DNA of 20,709 nucleotides from an uncultured Lachnospiraceae bacterium (GTDB taxonomy: Bacteria; Bacillota; Clostridia; Lachnospirales; Lachnospiraceae): contig CACZQT010000001.1 in the NCBI GenBank assembly GCA_902783295.1, forward strand, positions 1 to 20,709, given 5' to 3'. The notes beneath the pieces are model-generated. The model saw only the letters and a list, made by a program, of their open reading frames with translations. It made no database searches and was not told where the DNA came from. This document shows positions 1-6,902 of this stretch, piece by piece (the first letter of the stretch is position 1; each line of letters begins with the position of its first letter). A program made the position numbers and the translations under genes.

Positions 1-3
1 ATT

Positions 4-25
4 CCGGTATCACAATGATATCCGG
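4..25. other. Short imperfect hairpin at window edge
   Basis: Bases 4-12 pair with 16-20 and 22-25, giving nine base pairs with one bulged T and a three-base loop. No T-run follows. It could be the end of an upstream transcript whose gene lies outside the window, but there is not enough sequence to tell. Confidence 0.25.
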
Positions 26-96
26 GACAAATAGATTCCACAGAGGTTCTTCATTTCAAAAGCCCGGAAAATACAGAAAACCTTCACAATATGTAC

Positions 97-125
97 TTGA
101 ATGATTTTCGCTTATAGCGTATACT
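97..125 (+). promoter_or_regulatory. Candidate sigma-A promoter of the SH3/transglutaminase-like gene
   Basis: A -35 hexamer TTGAAT (97-102) is separated by exactly 17 bases from a -10 hexamer TATACT (120-125). Transcription would start near base 132, about 50 bases ahead of the chosen start codon at 182. This placement also argues against the longer reading frame opening at 101, because that codon would lie upstream of the transcript. Confidence 0.6.
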
Positions 126-181
126 GTTGTCGCAGAAATAAAAAAGTAATTGATTTCACAATTCAAAAAGGAAGTATTGAT

Positions 182-1123
182 ATGAAGAAAAAATGGATGA
201 TGTGTATGGCCATCGCAGCTCTGGTCTGCTGTGCTGCGCCTTCCGTGAAAGTGGATGCTTTCGCCGGTCTTGGCGCTGTACTGCATGAAGAAACGACCCA
301 GGCTGCCGGACAGGAAGCAGCAGCCCTTCCTAAAGCAGGTCTTCCGGAAGAAAAGGATCTCCCGGCTGCGGTTTATACGGCTGAGAAGCTGGTCGTGCGT
401 GCTGAGGCTTCTAAGGAATCCGACAAGGTGACAGTGGTTCCGATCAATACAGAGGTCCAGCTTATTGCCTTCACCGAAGGAGATTATGTCCAGATTGAGT
501 ATACCGGGCAGAAAGGCTATGTACTGCGTGCTTACCTGACGAAGGACAAAGAAGAAGCAGCACAGATTGCGATGAACAAGGAAGCGGCCGATGGCTCAGG
601 GGATCAGAAACTGAACGATGAAGAGTGCCTGACCGGCGGTCTGCTGGATTATCAGAAAGAGAATGCGGATGCCAATGAGCAGGTGAAAAGCTATGAAGCC
701 ATCGCCGATCTGCCTGTGGTTGAAAACAGCCGGGAAGCTGCCCGCCAGTTCATCCGCGATCATTCGAAGGAAGAGGACTCCAACGAAGAGAAGTTCAGAA
801 AGTGCTTCAATTATCTGACAGCCTATCTGGATTTTGACGTATATCCGATGTCTCATTACGATTTTACAACGGCGGAATGGCCTTTTGTCTATTCTCTGGA
901 AGTTTTTGAGAATGCGCTGAAAGGCGACTGCTATGGCTTTGCCTGCTGTATGGGTGTGATCGGCTTTGAACTGGGATACCCCTCTACCATCATTATCACC
1001 AAAGGGGATCATGCGTTTGCCATCGTGGACGGAAGGTATTACGGCACCATGAGGAAGGAAGGCGAGGACGGAAGCACCGAGCATACTTCTTACGACTTGT
1101 GGCATCAGTTTGATCTGTATTGA
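182..1123 (+). CDS. Secreted SH3-domain protein with transglutaminase-like C-terminal domain
   Basis: The product has 313 residues. Residues 1 to about 24 form a signal peptide (MKKKWMM, then a hydrophobic stretch), so it is probably exported. Residues about 63-118 look like a bacterial SH3 domain (LVVRAEASKESDKV, then GQKGYVLRAYL), which in this family usually binds cell-wall peptides. After a charged linker, residues about 215-313 resemble a transglutaminase/papain-like fold: GDCYGFACC places a candidate nucleophile at Cys250 and DHAFAIVDG a candidate His at 277. An Asp is not present at the usual distance of about 15 residues after the His, so catalysis is uncertain. The start at 182 is chosen because AAAGGAAG lies seven bases upstream and the signal peptide begins there; an in-frame ATG at 101 overlaps the promoter. 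It probably acts at the envelope; the substrate is unknown. Confidence 0.75.
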   Translation: MKKKWMMCMAIAALVCCAAPSVKVDAFAGLGAVLHEETTQAAGQEAAALPKAGLPEEKDLPAAVYTAEKLVVRAEASKESDKVTVVPINTEVQLIAFTEGDYVQIEYTGQKGYVLRAYLTKDKEEAAQIAMNKEAADGSGDQKLNDEECLTGGLLDYQKENADANEQVKSYEAIADLPVVENSREAARQFIRDHSKEEDSNEEKFRKCFNYLTAYLDFDVYPMSHYDFTTAEWPFVYSLEVFENALKGDCYGFACCMGVIGFELGYPSTIIITKGDHAFAIVDGRYYGTMRKEGEDGSTEHTSYDLWHQFDLY

Positions 1124-1144
1124 TTATTTTCTCAAAACAAAATC

Positions 1145-1195
1145 AAAGCCCGCTGTCTGCTCCGGAGTTTATTCAGGATGCAGGCGGCGGGCTTT
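1145..1195. terminator. Bidirectional terminator hairpin between convergent genes
   Basis: Bases 1145-1160 pair with 1180-1195 in a 16-bp stem containing two G-U wobbles. It lies between the ends of two converging genes. The - strand exit carries a good T-rich tail (TTTGATTTTGTTTT); the + strand exit (TTTATCTT) is weaker. The left arm contains a 20-base sequence repeated exactly at 3382-3401. Confidence 0.75.
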
Positions 1196-1245
1196 ATCTT
1201 GAACTGTTTGTGTTATCATGATATAAAGCAGTAAGCCTATCTGAA

Positions 1246-2346
1246 TCAGGGATTCAGTGTGAATTTCATGACGACAGGATTGTGGTCGGTGTACTGATAC
1301 CCGGTATCTATGTTCTGTACATACCGGCAGGTTACATTATCTGAGACGACAAAACCGTCCAGAATAACGACAAAACTTTCTTCCGAGTAGGGGATATCCG
1401 TATTGCGCGAAGTAGAAACCATTCCGTCTGCATAATCCATGCATCGTGTGAAACCATCCGGGATAATGTCTTCAGGGAATGGCTGGCACCAGCTGAAAAT
1501 ATCCTGCGTTCCGGGATTGAAATACTGGACGGAATCACCGGTGAAATCATGATTGAAATCTCCGCCGCAGATTACATAATTGCCCTTGTCATACTCTGCT
1601 TTCATATCGGCAAAAAGCATCTCCATCTGAGCGTTGCCCTGAGAAGCGTCTGTACCATAAGCAGAGGTGTGCAGGTTGATCAGCACCAGTTCTTTTCCAT
1701 TGTCCACCGGGATCCGGGAAATGCTGTAACAGCGGTCCAGATCCAGCAGCTTTTTAAAACCGGTGGCGATCGGAAGGCTTCTCCGCAGAGAGGAGGAAAT
1801 ATCAGCACGGCTGAGGGTCAGCAGACCGGAATTGGAAGCACCGTGAGGTTCCAGCGGGGGAACCATCAGATAGGCGGAATGGTAGTTCTGCGCAAAGACA
1901 TGGTCAAAGCTGCCGGAAGCACCGAAAAGATCCGTGATGAGTGACGCCTGGTCAACATGGTGGCTCCGGGTGGAATCCGTATCCACTTCCTGGAACAGTA
2001 CAAAGTCGGGGGAGTAGGACAAAGCAGTTTCGGATGTCCCGTTTACGCATTCCAGAACGCTTTCTCTGGAACGGGCCCGGCTTTCCTTTCCGCCATCCAT
2101 AAAGAAAGTGAAATCCGCCGTATACGCTCCGAATCCGATGTTATAGGATACAATGGTATATTCCCGGCCGGCGGCAGCGGATTCTTCAGCGTTTCCCTGC
2201 ACTTCCAGTGTCTGGTTGTCCTCGATCCGGTTGTAGGTTAGAAGGACATATGCTGCATATCCGCCGACAATAAGGATGACTGCGAGAAGGATTCCCAGGG
2301 GAATTTTCCACCAGCGCATCTTCTTTTTCTGCTTTTCAGTTTCCAT
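1246..2346 (-). CDS. Membrane-anchored endonuclease/exonuclease/phosphatase (EEP) family protein
   Basis: The product has 366 residues. A basic N-terminus followed by a hydrophobic segment at about 15-37 suggests one membrane anchor with the catalytic domain outside. The EEP (DNase I-like) fold is read from its ordered motifs: SYN with Asn69, FQEVD with the metal-binding Glu120, NLH at 224-226, GGDFN at 261-265 and TDHNPV near the C-terminus with catalytic His355. The family contains metal-dependent phosphodiesterases acting on nucleic acids, inositol phosphates or sphingomyelin, and the substrate cannot be told from sequence. An AGGAGGAA site at 2355-2362 supports the start. The gene is alone on the - strand and ends at the shared terminator. 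Confidence 0.85.
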   Translation of the reverse strand: METEKQKKKMRWWKIPLGILLAVILIVGGYAAYVLLTYNRIEDNQTLEVQGNAEESAAAGREYTIVSYNIGFGAYTADFTFFMDGGKESRARSRESVLECVNGTSETALSYSPDFVLFQEVDTDSTRSHHVDQASLITDLFGASGSFDHVFAQNYHSAYLMVPPLEPHGASNSGLLTLSRADISSSLRRSLPIATGFKKLLDLDRCYSISRIPVDNGKELVLINLHTSAYGTDASQGNAQMEMLFADMKAEYDKGNYVICGGDFNHDFTGDSVQYFNPGTQDIFSWCQPFPEDIIPDGFTRCMDYADGMVSTSRNTDIPYSEESFVVILDGFVVSDNVTCRYVQNIDTGYQYTDHNPVVMKFTLNP

Positions 2347-2394
2347 AGATGTGGTTCCTCCTGTAAAAGAGTGTGGTGCGGTCCGTTACCGACT

Positions 2395-2423
2395 TTGGGA
2401 ATAACGAGAAGGTCTGATATAAT
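2395..2423 (+). promoter_or_regulatory. Candidate promoter reading into the 2.4-2.7 kb intergenic region
   Basis: TTGGGA (2395-2400), a 17-base spacer and TATAAT (2418-2423), with a TG extended -10 one base ahead. The hexamers are close to consensus. Transcription would start near 2430 and run toward the DUF937 gene about 300 bases away, or make a short RNA ending at the T-run at 2546-2550. It faces the candidate promoter at 2450-2478 on the other strand. Confidence 0.45.
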
Positions 2424-2449
2424 GACGGTCGAACAGGAGCGCTGAAGGA

Positions 2450-2478
2450 ATTATAAGCGATTTGGACCGGCAAGGCAA
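2450..2478 (-). promoter_or_regulatory. Candidate promoter of the EEP-family gene
   Basis: Read on the - strand, TTGCCT (2478-2473), a 17-base spacer and a perfect TATAAT (2455-2450). Transcription would start near 2443, about 100 bases ahead of the EEP start codon. A perfect 16-bp palindrome overlaps its -35 element. Confidence 0.5.
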
Positions 2479-2487
2479 GCTTGCCTT
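2472..2487. promoter_or_regulatory. Perfect 16-bp palindrome, candidate operator
   Basis: AAGGCAAGCTTGCCTT is an exact inverted repeat with no loop. It overlaps the -35 hexamer of the candidate EEP promoter, the usual place for a repressor-binding site. No regulator gene lies next to it, so the cognate protein is unknown. Confidence 0.4.
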
Positions 2488-2580
2488 CAGGAAAACACCG
2501 GATTATGTAGTACCTGTGTGAAATTCAATGTTGAATGTGTTCCTCTTTTTCAAAAAAAACTGTAAATCCGGATAATTAAA

Positions 2581-2609
2581 GTGCAAAATACAAATAACTA
2601 TGTTATATT
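2581..2609 (+). promoter_or_regulatory. Candidate extended -10 promoter of the DUF937 gene
   Basis: TATATT (2604-2609) is preceded by TG one base upstream. The sequence at -35 with a 17-base spacer is GTGCAA, a weak match, as is common for extended -10 promoters. Transcription would begin near 2616, roughly 120 bases ahead of the start codon. Confidence 0.4.
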
Positions 2610-2736
2610 AAGGATAATCCCGGACCATTCCGGGGAAGATAACCGGTAAATATGCATGGAGAAATCCTGGACCATGCGGCTGATAAGTCCTGTACAGAGG
2701 TGTACGGACGAATCTTTATATGAAAGGGGAAAAGAA

Positions 2737-3333
2737 ATGGATGTATTAAGCACATTGCTGGGCTCGTTGACTTCTGCGGATTCCCTGAACGCTCTTGCAG
2801 GCAATACCGGGATTTCCGGGGACAGCATTCTTCCGCTGGTAACTCAGGCTTTGCCCAAGCTGCTGGCAGCACTGAAGGGGAATGCCTCTTCCGAGGACGG
2901 AGCTGCCTCTCTGCTGACAGCTCTTTCAAACCACGTTTCCGATAAACCAGTCGCCCTTCAGCTGAAGGAAGCGGATGCAGTAGACGGTGGAAAGATTATC
3001 GGACATATTCTTGGCGCGAATCAGCAGCAGGTTACGCAGGAACTGGCCAGTAACAGCGGACTGGACTTCTCCCAGGTCACCAGTCTGCTTTCCAACCTGG
3101 CTCCGGCTCTGATGAGTGGAATGTCTTCAATGACCAGCGCGACAGGGGATACCCCCGGCCTGGACCTCTCCAGTCTGAATGGTCTGATGGGCGGCCTGGA
3201 TCTCACTTCCCTGCTGGGTGGTGCAGCTGGTGCTCTGGGCGGCGCAGCCGGTATGGCGGCCGAAAAAACGGAAGAAGCAGCTCAGGGAGGAGCAGGTATT
3301 CTGGATACTATTCTGGGTATTTTCAAAAAATAA
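2737..3333 (+). CDS. DUF937 domain protein
   Basis: The product has 198 residues and matches the DUF937 (YidB-like) pattern. It begins with MDVLSTLLGSLTSADSLNAL, has repeated helical LPLLLxxLxxNASSxxGAASLL-type segments, and contains the DGGKIIGHILG motif typical of the family. The middle and C-terminus are rich in Gly, Ala, Ser and Leu, with AGALGGAAGMAAEKTEEAAQ near the end. The family's function is unknown. An in-frame ATG at 2656 would add 27 residues, but AAAGGGGAAAAG directly ahead of 2737 and the family-like N-terminus favour the later start. I see no signal peptide. It appears to be a single-gene unit, followed by a hairpin and a new candidate promoter. Confidence 0.8.
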   Translation: MDVLSTLLGSLTSADSLNALAGNTGISGDSILPLVTQALPKLLAALKGNASSEDGAASLLTALSNHVSDKPVALQLKEADAVDGGKIIGHILGANQQQVTQELASNSGLDFSQVTSLLSNLAPALMSGMSSMTSATGDTPGLDLSSLNGLMGGLDLTSLLGGAAGALGGAAGMAAEKTEEAAQGGAGILDTILGIFKK

Positions 3334-3351
3334 TCAGCCATCGGAATTTCA

Positions 3352-3380
3352 TTGAAAACAGTCATTTTTGTTCATACAAA
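3352..3380 (+). promoter_or_regulatory. Candidate promoter of the ene-reductase / RpoC-like / GH32 group
   Basis: TTGAAA (3352-3357), a 17-base spacer and TACAAA (3375-3380). The -10 has four of six consensus bases. The predicted start near 3387 lies inside the left arm of the following inverted repeat, so the repeat would form the 5' end of the transcript or act as an operator. Confidence 0.35.
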
Positions 3381-3429
3381 CAGCCCGCTGTCTGCTCCGG
3401 AAGATTACGCCGAAGTAAACAGCGGGCTG
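3381..3429. terminator. Intergenic hairpin sharing a 20-base arm with the first terminator
   Basis: Bases 3381-3391 pair exactly with 3419-3429 (11 bp). Bases 3382-3401 are identical to 1147-1166. No T-run follows on the + strand, and on the - strand the exit reads GCGGGCTGTTTG. It may be a weak terminator for the DUF937 gene, a 5' leader hairpin of the next operon, or a copy of a dispersed intergenic repeat. Confidence 0.45.
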
Positions 3430-3460
3430 CTGTAAACGCACAGGAGGGAGGTCAGAGACT

Positions 3461-4423
3461 ATGCTGGATACACCGGTAATGATTGGTTCAGTGCAGATAA
3501 AGAACAGGCTGGTGATGCCGCCCATGCGGACCGGAAAAGCGACCGGAGGATATGTAACAGACGAGCTTGTGGATTATTACCGGGATCGTGCTGCTTACAG
3601 TCAGCCGGGACTTATCATCATAGAACACAGCTATATTCAGAGAGGCGGGGAGGCATCTGTCAACCAGCTGTCTCTGGCTTCCGATGAGATGACACCGGGG
3701 CATAAGAGACTGGTCAAAGCCATCCATGCCTGCGGCAGCCGGGTTTTTCTGCAGATCAATCATGCAGGCAGCAACGGAATAGGAACGCTGGTTTCTGCCA
3801 GTGCTGTGACAGTTCCGCTGGTCAAAGACAAGCCGCTTCCGAAACCTCTCACCGTGCCGGAAATCAAAGCACTGGAGCAGGCTTACGTGGATGCGGCGCT
3901 TCGCGGTGTCAAGGCGGGTTACGATGGTATAGAAATTCACTGTGCGCATTCTTACCTGCTGAACCAGTTTTATTCGCCGATGACCAATCTGAGGACGGAT
4001 GAATACGGGGGAAGCCTGGAAAACAGAATGCGGTTTCTCCTTGAAACGGTCGCGGCAGTGCGGGCAGCCATTGGGCCGGAAATGCCTTTAGCGGTTCGCC
4101 TGGGAGGGGCAGACTACCTGCCCGGCGGCTCCACGGAAGAAGACGCAGTACAGGCGTCGCGGATTCTGGAAGACGCAGGCATAGACCTGCTGGATATTTC
4201 CGGCGGCATGTGTTTCTATACGCGCCCGGATCATACGGAAGCGGGGTATTTTTCTTCCATGTCAGAAAAAGTCCGCAGGGCGGTATCGCTCCCGGTTCTT
4301 CTGACAGGAGGAATTAAAACCATAGATGATGCGGAACGGATGCTGCAGGAAGGAAAAGGAGATCTGATTGGTGTAGGGCGGGAACTGCTGAAAGATGCTC
4401 ACTGGGGAGAAAACAGGGCATGA
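3461..4423 (+). CDS. NADH:flavin oxidoreductase / Old Yellow Enzyme family protein (short form)
   Basis: The product has 320 residues and covers an OYE TIM barrel. Family signs are VMPPMRTGKATGG near the N-terminus, QINHAGS, the substrate-binding pair His160/His163 in EIHCAHSYLLNQFYSP, then DEYGGSLENRMRFLLE, and TGGIK plus GVGREL for the FMN phosphate. Such enzymes reduce activated C=C bonds using FMN and NAD(P)H. It stops at the end of the barrel, so the Fe-S cluster and FAD/NAD domain of 2,4-dienoyl-CoA-reductase-type relatives (about 640 residues) are absent. AGGAGGGAGG lies just ahead of the ATG. Its last four bases overlap the next start (ATGA), so the RpoC-like protein should be translationally coupled to it. 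Physiological substrate unknown. Confidence 0.88.
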   Translation: MLDTPVMIGSVQIKNRLVMPPMRTGKATGGYVTDELVDYYRDRAAYSQPGLIIIEHSYIQRGGEASVNQLSLASDEMTPGHKRLVKAIHACGSRVFLQINHAGSNGIGTLVSASAVTVPLVKDKPLPKPLTVPEIKALEQAYVDAALRGVKAGYDGIEIHCAHSYLLNQFYSPMTNLRTDEYGGSLENRMRFLLETVAAVRAAIGPEMPLAVRLGGADYLPGGSTEEDAVQASRILEDAGIDLLDISGGMCFYTRPDHTEAGYFSSMSEKVRRAVSLPVLLTGGIKTIDDAERMLQEGKGDLIGVGRELLKDAHWGENRA

Positions 4424-5316
4424 AAAAAATGACTGTTTCTGATAGAAAGCAGTTCCTGGAAATCGGCCTGGAGCCGTTCCTGAGAGGTGAGCTGGAAGGG
4501 GTCATAGAATTTCATGCTCCGGTATTGAATCCGCTGACAGACAGGAGAATGCTTGCGCTGGTTCTGGGAATGAGCCTGGCTGAAGTCGAAAATCTTCTGT
4601 ATTTCAGGTCCCTCGTGGTTGTGGATCCGGGGGATACCGGCCTGCAGAGGGGGGAGATTCTGGAACAGCCGAAAGGTGCTCTGCTGAAGAGAGAAGGGAG
4701 CACCTGCGGATTCCTGGGAGGCGCAAAGGGACTGGAATTTCTTCTGAACCGCATTGATACAGAGGCAGTATTTCAGAAAGCCTTGAACACAGAGATGGTG
4801 CAGATGCAGCTCCTGAGGGACGATAATGAGTATGAGGACCGGACCGGCTTTACCGAAGAAGTGGAAGAGGAACCGGAAGAAGAAGACGAAGCTTTTGCAT
4901 CTTACTGGGAGAGGCAGAGAGTGCTGAGAACGCTTCAGCAGGCGAGGCGCACACAGGACGCAGCGGTTTATATCCGAAAAAACAGGGAAAGCCTGTTTTT
5001 TCAGAGAATTGTGCTTTTTCCTCCGGAAATCAGAACGCTCCTGCTGAGGGCTGTACAGAGGATTCCGAAAGCAGTTCCCGACCTGGAGTGGCAGTATGCC
5101 TGTACCATCGACAGAAACAGGAGGCTTGGAAGAGTGAAGGAACTGGAGGCGCCGGATGTCGTCCTCTGGTATGAACAGAAAAGCCTTCAGAAGGAAGCAG
5201 ATAAGCTGATCGCCGGCAGAAGGAAGGAAACCCTGCTTTCTGGTACGGAGAAAAATACAAAGAACTGGCTTTGGTCACTGAGGGATCTGATTCTGCAGGA
5301 TATTCAGATTGTGTGA
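4420..5316 (+). CDS. RNA polymerase beta' (RpoC) clamp-like stand-alone protein
   Basis: This 298-residue protein resembles the N-terminal clamp region of RpoC. Residues 28-82 follow the beta' order: GVIEFHAPV (RpoC GHIELASP), MSLAEVENLLYF, then SLVVVDPGDT and an RGEIL element (RpoC MPLRDIERVLYFESYVV). Residues 98-115 (FLGGAKGLEFLLNRIDTE) match RpoC MGAEAIQALLKSMDLE. Residues 197-205 (IVLFPPEIR) match VLPVLPPDLR. Residues 230-268 (IDRNRRLGRVKELEAPDVV to AGRR) match the beta' coiled coil (INRNNRLKRLLDLAAPDII), the main docking site for sigma region 2. Missing are the zinc-binding cysteines, everything after the coiled coil and the NADFDGD catalytic loop. An acidic insert lies at 144-158. The frame is intact and coupled to the upstream gene by ATGA, so it is not an obvious decayed fragment. 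Homology is my alignment from memory; a role in binding sigma or DNA is inference. Confidence 0.72.
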   Translation: MKKMTVSDRKQFLEIGLEPFLRGELEGVIEFHAPVLNPLTDRRMLALVLGMSLAEVENLLYFRSLVVVDPGDTGLQRGEILEQPKGALLKREGSTCGFLGGAKGLEFLLNRIDTEAVFQKALNTEMVQMQLLRDDNEYEDRTGFTEEVEEEPEEEDEAFASYWERQRVLRTLQQARRTQDAAVYIRKNRESLFFQRIVLFPPEIRTLLLRAVQRIPKAVPDLEWQYACTIDRNRRLGRVKELEAPDVVLWYEQKSLQKEADKLIAGRRKETLLSGTEKNTKNWLWSLRDLILQDIQIV

Positions 5317-5348
5317 AAATCAAAAGGCCGGACAGGAGAGAAATACTG

Positions 5349-6824
5349 ATGAGGACGTTGGAAGAAGCCAGAAAGTGGGAAGAAGAGAAGAAAATTCCGG
5401 AAGAAAAAAGACCCGTATTTCATCTGACACCCCGGGTTGGCTGGATGAATGATCCGAACGGGTTTTCCCGATATCAGGGAAAATATCATTTGTTTTATCA
5501 GTATTATCCATATAATTCTTTTTGGAGCTCCATGCACTGGGGACATGCTGTTTCCACAGATCTGGTGCACTGGGAATATCTTCCGTGCGCGATGGCTCCG
5601 GAAGATGAATATGACCAGGATGGCTGCTTTTCCGGAAGCTCCACAACACTTCCTGACGGAAGGCAGCTGCTTGTTTATACGGGGGTAAGGCACATAGAGG
5701 GCGGACCGCCCGGCAGAGATTTTTATCAGACACAGTGCCTGGCAGTCGGGGATGGCCTGAATTATGAGAAATATGCCGGAAATCCGGTGATCTCTACAGA
5801 AATGATCCCGGATGGGGGAAGTCTTCACGATTTCAGGGATCCTAAAATCTGGCAGCTGGATGACGGAAGTTACCGGCTTGTGGTCGCTAACCGCGGATCA
5901 GATAAAAACGGACGGATTCTGCTGTACGAAAGCGCAGACGGTTTCAGCTGGACTTTCCGGAAGGTGCTGCTGGAAAATGACGGCCGATTCGGCAGAATGT
6001 GGGAGTGCCCTGATTTCTTCCGGCTGGAAGGGAAAGGAGTTCTTCTGGTGAGCCCCCAGGATATGCTGCCGGAAGGTGTTGAATACCACAACGGCAATGG
6101 AACGGTCTGCTTTCTGGGTACGTTATCGGAGGACGGGTTGGATTTTCACCCGGAGCATCATCAGGCGATTGACTACGGAATTGATTTTTACGCTCCGCAG
6201 ACAGTGCTGTCGCCTGACGGACGGCGGATTATGATCGGATGGATGCAGAACTGGGATGCCTGCGCCATCCGCAAGCCTGCTTCTCCCTGGGCCGGGCAGA
6301 TGAGCATTCCCCGCGAGCTGTCCATCCGTGACGGAAGACTGTATCAATGGCCCGTAAGAGAACTTGATGCCCTGCGGGCTGAAAAAAGAGAGTTCCGGGA
6401 TATAGAAATCGAGGGAGAAATGAGTCTTCCCGGGATTTCAGGCCGTGTGCTGGACATGGAACTGGTCATCCGTCCCGGAGATGCTGAGAAGATGTACAGG
6501 CGGTTCAGCATTCGTTTTGCCCAGGGAAAAGATTATTATACGTCCCTGCGTTTCCGCCCGCACGAATTCAGCTTGAAGCTGGACAGGACGTTTTCCGGAT
6601 CCAGGCGGGCAATTGTGCACCAGAGAAGCTGTTTTGTGGACCAGGGAGCAGAAGAATTGAGGCTCCGGATCATACTGGACCGATACAGTGCGGAGGTTTT
6701 CGTGAACGGGGGACGTCAGGTGATGACGGCTACGATTTACACAGAACAGGAAGCGGATGGAATTTCATTCTGTTGTGATGGAAAAGCGAAGCTGAATCTG
6801 GTACAATATAACATCAGAGCATGA
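5349..6824 (+). CDS. Glycoside hydrolase family 32 beta-fructosidase / sucrose(-6-phosphate) hydrolase
   Basis: The product has 491 residues, usual for cytoplasmic GH32 enzymes of the ScrB/SacA type. WMNDPNG holds the nucleophile Asp35, FRDP at 162-165 the transition-state Asp164, and WECPDFF the acid/base Glu219. FYQYYP, WGHAVS, FSGS, YGIDFYAPQT and GWMQNW complete the five-bladed propeller, and a C-terminal beta-sandwich follows. It splits terminal beta-fructose from sucrose, sucrose-6-phosphate, raffinose or short fructans. There is no signal peptide. The start at 5349 is chosen because AGGAGAG lies eight bases ahead and the family N-terminus fits; an upstream in-frame TTG at 5271 falls inside the RpoC-like gene. 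It pairs with the GH36 gene downstream. Confidence 0.92.
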   Translation: MRTLEEARKWEEEKKIPEEKRPVFHLTPRVGWMNDPNGFSRYQGKYHLFYQYYPYNSFWSSMHWGHAVSTDLVHWEYLPCAMAPEDEYDQDGCFSGSSTTLPDGRQLLVYTGVRHIEGGPPGRDFYQTQCLAVGDGLNYEKYAGNPVISTEMIPDGGSLHDFRDPKIWQLDDGSYRLVVANRGSDKNGRILLYESADGFSWTFRKVLLENDGRFGRMWECPDFFRLEGKGVLLVSPQDMLPEGVEYHNGNGTVCFLGTLSEDGLDFHPEHHQAIDYGIDFYAPQTVLSPDGRRIMIGWMQNWDACAIRKPASPWAGQMSIPRELSIRDGRLYQWPVRELDALRAEKREFRDIEIEGEMSLPGISGRVLDMELVIRPGDAEKMYRRFSIRFAQGKDYYTSLRFRPHEFSLKLDRTFSGSRRAIVHQRSCFVDQGAEELRLRIILDRYSAEVFVNGGRQVMTATIYTEQEADGISFCCDGKAKLNLVQYNIRA

Positions 6825-6826
6825 GA

Positions 6827-6864
6827 AGGCAGGGGTGCCGCACGATTGCGCGGCACCCCTGTCT
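6827..6864. terminator. Strong hairpin between the GH32 and GH36 genes
   Basis: Bases 6827-6841 pair with 6850-6864 (15 bp with one G-U pair, GC-rich, eight-base loop). No T-run follows on the + strand, so it is unlikely to be a simple intrinsic terminator. It begins three bases after the GH32 stop. It may attenuate, protect or process the transcript, giving unequal levels of the two enzymes. Confidence 0.5.
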
Positions 6865-6902
6865 GGAATTTACGGAACTGGGAATTTCTGTGAGGAAAAG
6901 CA

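Larger units (their letters stand above)
2430..2550 (+). ncRNA. Possible small structured RNA (tentative)
   Basis: A roughly 120-base stretch starts just after a near-consensus promoter and ends at CTCTTTTT. It contains nested complementary segments: 2433-2437 with 2513-2517, 2442-2448 with 2484-2490, and a small hairpin at 2523-2536 just before the T-run. I do not recognise it as 6S, SRP RNA or a known riboswitch. The pairing could be chance, and part of it is explained equally well by an operator palindrome. Confidence 0.2.

Noticed and set aside
2..34. Possible last codons of an upstream gene ending in TAG at 32-34
   Set aside because: Ten codons are too few to identify a gene, and other frames are also open for this length.
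2656..2736. Upstream extension of the DUF937 gene
   Set aside because: It adds 27 residues unlike the family, and a better ribosome site sits before 2737.
4420..5316. Interpretation as a decayed fragment of the housekeeping rpoC
   Set aside because: The frame is complete with start, stop and coupling, and the sequence has diverged evenly with an acidic insert; a recent duplicate would be far closer to RpoC. Not excluded without a genome comparison.
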